DNA from: Clostridiales bacterium
GTDB taxonomy: Bacteria; Bacillota; Clostridia; Christensenellales; Christensenellaceae
Direction: 5' to 3'
Length of the DNA: 7,653 bases
Assembly (NCBI GenBank): GCA_019420265.1
Contig: JAHZHM010000121.1
Location: 1 to 7,653 of the forward strand
Shown here: piece after piece, positions 5,860 through 7,653 of the stretch
How positions within the stretch are numbered: the stretch's first letter is position 1
Layout of the letters: each line of letters opens with the position of its first letter
Made by a program: the position numbers and the translations under genes
The notes under the pieces: model-generated
What the model saw: the letters and a program-made list of their open reading frames with translations, nothing else
The model's database searches: none
What the model was told of the DNA's origin: nothing

Positions 5860-5888
5860 TTTACTTTTTGGATGAAATCGTCTATAAT
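5860..5888 (+). promoter_or_regulatory. ychF-mntP promoter
   Basis: TTTACT (5860-5865) and a perfect TATAAT (5883-5888) are separated by 17 bp. The start would be near 5895, leaving a leader of about 34 bases before the ychF ATG. It is divergent from the putative uppP operon promoter. Confidence 0.75.
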
Positions 5889-5928
5889 AAGAAAGCATTG
5901 CAAATACCCAGGAAAGGAACCACAACCA

Positions 5929-7029
5929 ATGAAACTCGGCGTCGTCGGTATGCCTAACGTAGGCAAGAGCACGCTATTTAATGCCATTACTCAGGCTGGC
6001 GCGGCCAGCGAAAACTACCCTTTCTGCACGATAGAGCCCAATGTCGGCATGGTGAGCGTGCCGGATGCGCGGCTGGATTATCTGGCGGAAATTCACCATC
6101 CCAAAAAATTCACTCCGGCCACCATCGAATTTGTCGACATTGCGGGGCTGGTCAAAGGGGCCAGCAAGGGCGAAGGGCTGGGCAACAAGTTCCTCTCGCA
6201 TATCCGGGAAGTGGACGCGATTGTGCATGTCGTCCGCTGTTTTGAGGATGAGAATATCACGCATGTGGATGGCAAAGTCGATCCTGTGCGGGATATGGAG
6301 ACCATCAGTTTCGAGCTGATTTTCGCGGATATGGAGAGCGTCGAAAAGCGCCTGACCCGCGCGGAAAAGATGCAGAAAAGCGGCGATAAGAAATATGTGC
6401 AGGAGGCGGCGGCCTTAAAGAAGCTCTATGCCGCGCTGGAGGCGGGCAAGCCCGCGCGCACCGTGCCGCTGGAAGAAGGCGAACAGGCGCTTTTGCGGGA
6501 TCTCTTCCTCTTGACGGATAAGCCCATCATCTATGTCGCCAACATCTCTGAAGAGGAGCTGGGCACCCCAATTTCGGATCTGCCGCTGGTGATGCAGCTC
6601 AAGGCGCGCCTCGAGCAGGAAAACGCACAGCTTCTGGTCATCAGCGCCAAAGTGGAGGAAGAGCTCTCCATGCTGGAGCCGGAGGAGAAACAGCTTTTCA
6701 TGCAGGAGCTGGGCATCTCGCAATCTGGCCTGGATCAGCTGGTGCAGGAGAGCTATAGCCTGCTGGGACTCATCAGCTTTCTCACCGCCGGCGAGGACGA
6801 AGTGCGCGCCTGGACCATCACCCGCGGCACAAAAGCGCCCCAGGCCGCCGGCAAAATCCACACCGATTTCGAGCGCGGCTTCATCAAGGCGGAGGTCATC
6901 GCATTCGATGCGCTAAAAGAGCTGGGCGGCGATATGCTCGCTGCCAAAGAGAAGGGGCTCGTGCGCCAGGAAGGCAAAGAATACGTCATGCAGGACGGCG
7001 ATGTTGTGCTCTTCAAATTCAATGTATAA
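5929..7029 (+). CDS. ychF: Redox-regulated, ribosome-associated ATPase YchF (OLA1 family)
   Basis: YchF is a universally conserved Obg-family P-loop protein that prefers ATP over GTP. It binds ribosomes and is linked to translation and stress responses. The 366 residues match the family (about 363-367). The Walker A/G1 loop is GMPNVGKST at 7-15, followed by NYPFCTIEPN at 29-38 and the G3 motif DIAGLVKGASKGEGLGN at 70-86. The G4 position is NISE (205-208) instead of the NKxD of GTPases, the change that explains ATP preference. A helical coiled-coil region occupies about 120-200. The C-terminal TGS domain runs from about 280 (ISFLTAGEDEVRAWTITRG) to DGDVVLFKFNV. The start is set by AAAGGAA (5913-5919) and the family's MKLGVVGMPNVGKST beginning. 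A longer in-frame extension upstream crosses the promoter and is not used. Confidence 0.97.
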   Translation: MKLGVVGMPNVGKSTLFNAITQAGAASENYPFCTIEPNVGMVSVPDARLDYLAEIHHPKKFTPATIEFVDIAGLVKGASKGEGLGNKFLSHIREVDAIVHVVRCFEDENITHVDGKVDPVRDMETISFELIFADMESVEKRLTRAEKMQKSGDKKYVQEAAALKKLYAALEAGKPARTVPLEEGEQALLRDLFLLTDKPIIYVANISEEELGTPISDLPLVMQLKARLEQENAQLLVISAKVEEELSMLEPEEKQLFMQELGISQSGLDQLVQESYSLLGLISFLTAGEDEVRAWTITRGTKAPQAAGKIHTDFERGFIKAEVIAFDALKELGGDMLAAKEKGLVRQEGKEYVMQDGDVVLFKFNV

Positions 7030-7078
7030 CGATAGGGCAGCCTGCCCGCTTATCTTCAAATCATAGTAAGGAGCGATT

Positions 7079-7642
7079 ATGTCTTTCCTAGAGCTTTTTC
7101 TCATTGCCGTGGGCCTTGCAATGGATGCCTTTGCCGTCTCTATTTGCAAAGGGCTCTCCATGCCCCGGCTGAATTGGAAACACGCCGTTATCATCGGGCT
7201 GTATTTTGGGCTGTTCCAGGCCGGAATGCCGGTTCTGGGCTATTTCCTCGGTTCCAGCTTTGCCGGGCAGATCGAGGCGCTGGACCACTGGATCGCCTTT
7301 GCGCTTCTGGCCGTCATCGGCGGGAATATGATCTTGGAATCCCGCAAGGAGGACGTTCAGCCAAATGCCAGCGTCTCCCTTAAAGTAATGCTCCCGCTGG
7401 CCATCGCCACCAGCATCGATGCTCTGGCCGTGGGCGTAACCTTCGGCATTTTGCAGGCCGAGCTCGTGCTCTCTGTCTCGCTGATCGGCATCGTAACCTT
7501 TCTCCTCTCGCTTGCCGGGGTGAAGCTGGGCAACTGCTTTGGCGCCAAATATAAATCCCGGGCGGAGCTGGCCGGCGGCTTGATTTTAGTGCTGCTTGGG
7601 CTCAAAATTTTGCTCGAGCATATGGGCGTTTTGGCTTTTTAA
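7079..7642 (+). CDS. mntP: Manganese efflux pump MntP
   Basis: MntP (formerly YebN) exports excess Mn2+ across the cytoplasmic membrane. The 187 residues match the family's usual length and form about six membrane helices in two related halves. The conserved aspartate motifs are GLAMDAFAVSICKG at 12-25 (Asp16) and ATSIDALAVGV at 110-120 (Asp114), the equivalents of Asp16 and Asp118 in the E. coli protein. WIAFALLAVIGGNMILE at 71-87 is also typical. AAGGAG (7068-7073), five bases before the ATG, sets the start. It follows ychF after 49 bp with no terminator or promoter seen, so the two genes are probably cotranscribed. The Mn2+-sensing yybP-ykoY riboswitch that often precedes mntP does not fit in this gap. 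The gene is complete; the window ends 11 bases after its stop. Confidence 0.96.
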   Translation: MSFLELFLIAVGLAMDAFAVSICKGLSMPRLNWKHAVIIGLYFGLFQAGMPVLGYFLGSSFAGQIEALDHWIAFALLAVIGGNMILESRKEDVQPNASVSLKVMLPLAIATSIDALAVGVTFGILQAELVLSVSLIGIVTFLLSLAGVKLGNCFGAKYKSRAELAGGLILVLLGLKILLEHMGVLAF

Positions 7643-7653
7643 GCGCAAATCCC

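Noticed and set aside
5776..5928. N-terminal extension of YchF by 51 residues
   Set aside because: It runs through the TTTACT/TATAAT promoter, and the family begins at MKLGVVGMPNVGKST, which has its own ribosome binding site.
7030..7054. Hairpin after ychF as an intrinsic terminator
   Set aside because: The stem (GGGCA/TGCCC) is short and is not followed by a T-run, so read-through into mntP is expected.

Overview
The window looks like an ordinary stretch of chromosome from a low-to-mid-GC Gram-positive bacterium, most likely a member of the Clostridia. This is inferred from AGGAGG-type ribosome binding sites, short T-tailed hairpin terminators, sigma-A-like promoters with 17-bp spacers, and a Clostridia-style Myb/SANT-like regulator at the left edge. 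Codon choice is fairly GC-rich. The genus cannot be named from the sequence alone. There is no tRNA, rRNA, CRISPR array, insertion sequence or phage gene.

Layout: (1) positions 1-384, minus strand, hold the 5' part of a Myb/SANT-like DNA-binding protein that runs off the left edge. (2) A 271-bp divergent intergenic region holds several hairpins, one of which is a good minus-strand terminator with no obvious gene in front of it. (3) 656-1633 (+) encodes a 325-residue protein of unknown function with a PEGA-like N-terminus and no visible Shine-Dalgarno site. (4) 1723-3426 (+) is argS, with its own promoter and a strong terminator. (5) 3480-3911 and 3988-4446 (+) are two unrelated GNAT acetyltransferases. 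The first resembles PhnO. The second has its own promoter and an uncertain start codon. (6) A bidirectional terminator separates these from a minus-strand pair: a four-helix membrane protein of unknown function followed by uppP (undecaprenyl-pyrophosphate phosphatase). (7) 5929-7029 (+) is ychF, an Obg-related ATPase, expressed from a clear promoter, followed after 49 bp by mntP, a manganese efflux pump.

Functionally the segment is housekeeping: tRNA charging, a ribosome-associated ATPase, cell-wall lipid carrier recycling and metal export, with small acetyltransferases between them. I do not see a clear undescribed system. The points worth a second look are the unknown 325-residue protein and its possibly leaderless mRNA, the GNAT gene whose best-placed start codon would be ATA, a terminator that directly abuts a Shine-Dalgarno site, the orphan minus-strand terminator, and the unknown membrane protein translationally linked to uppP.
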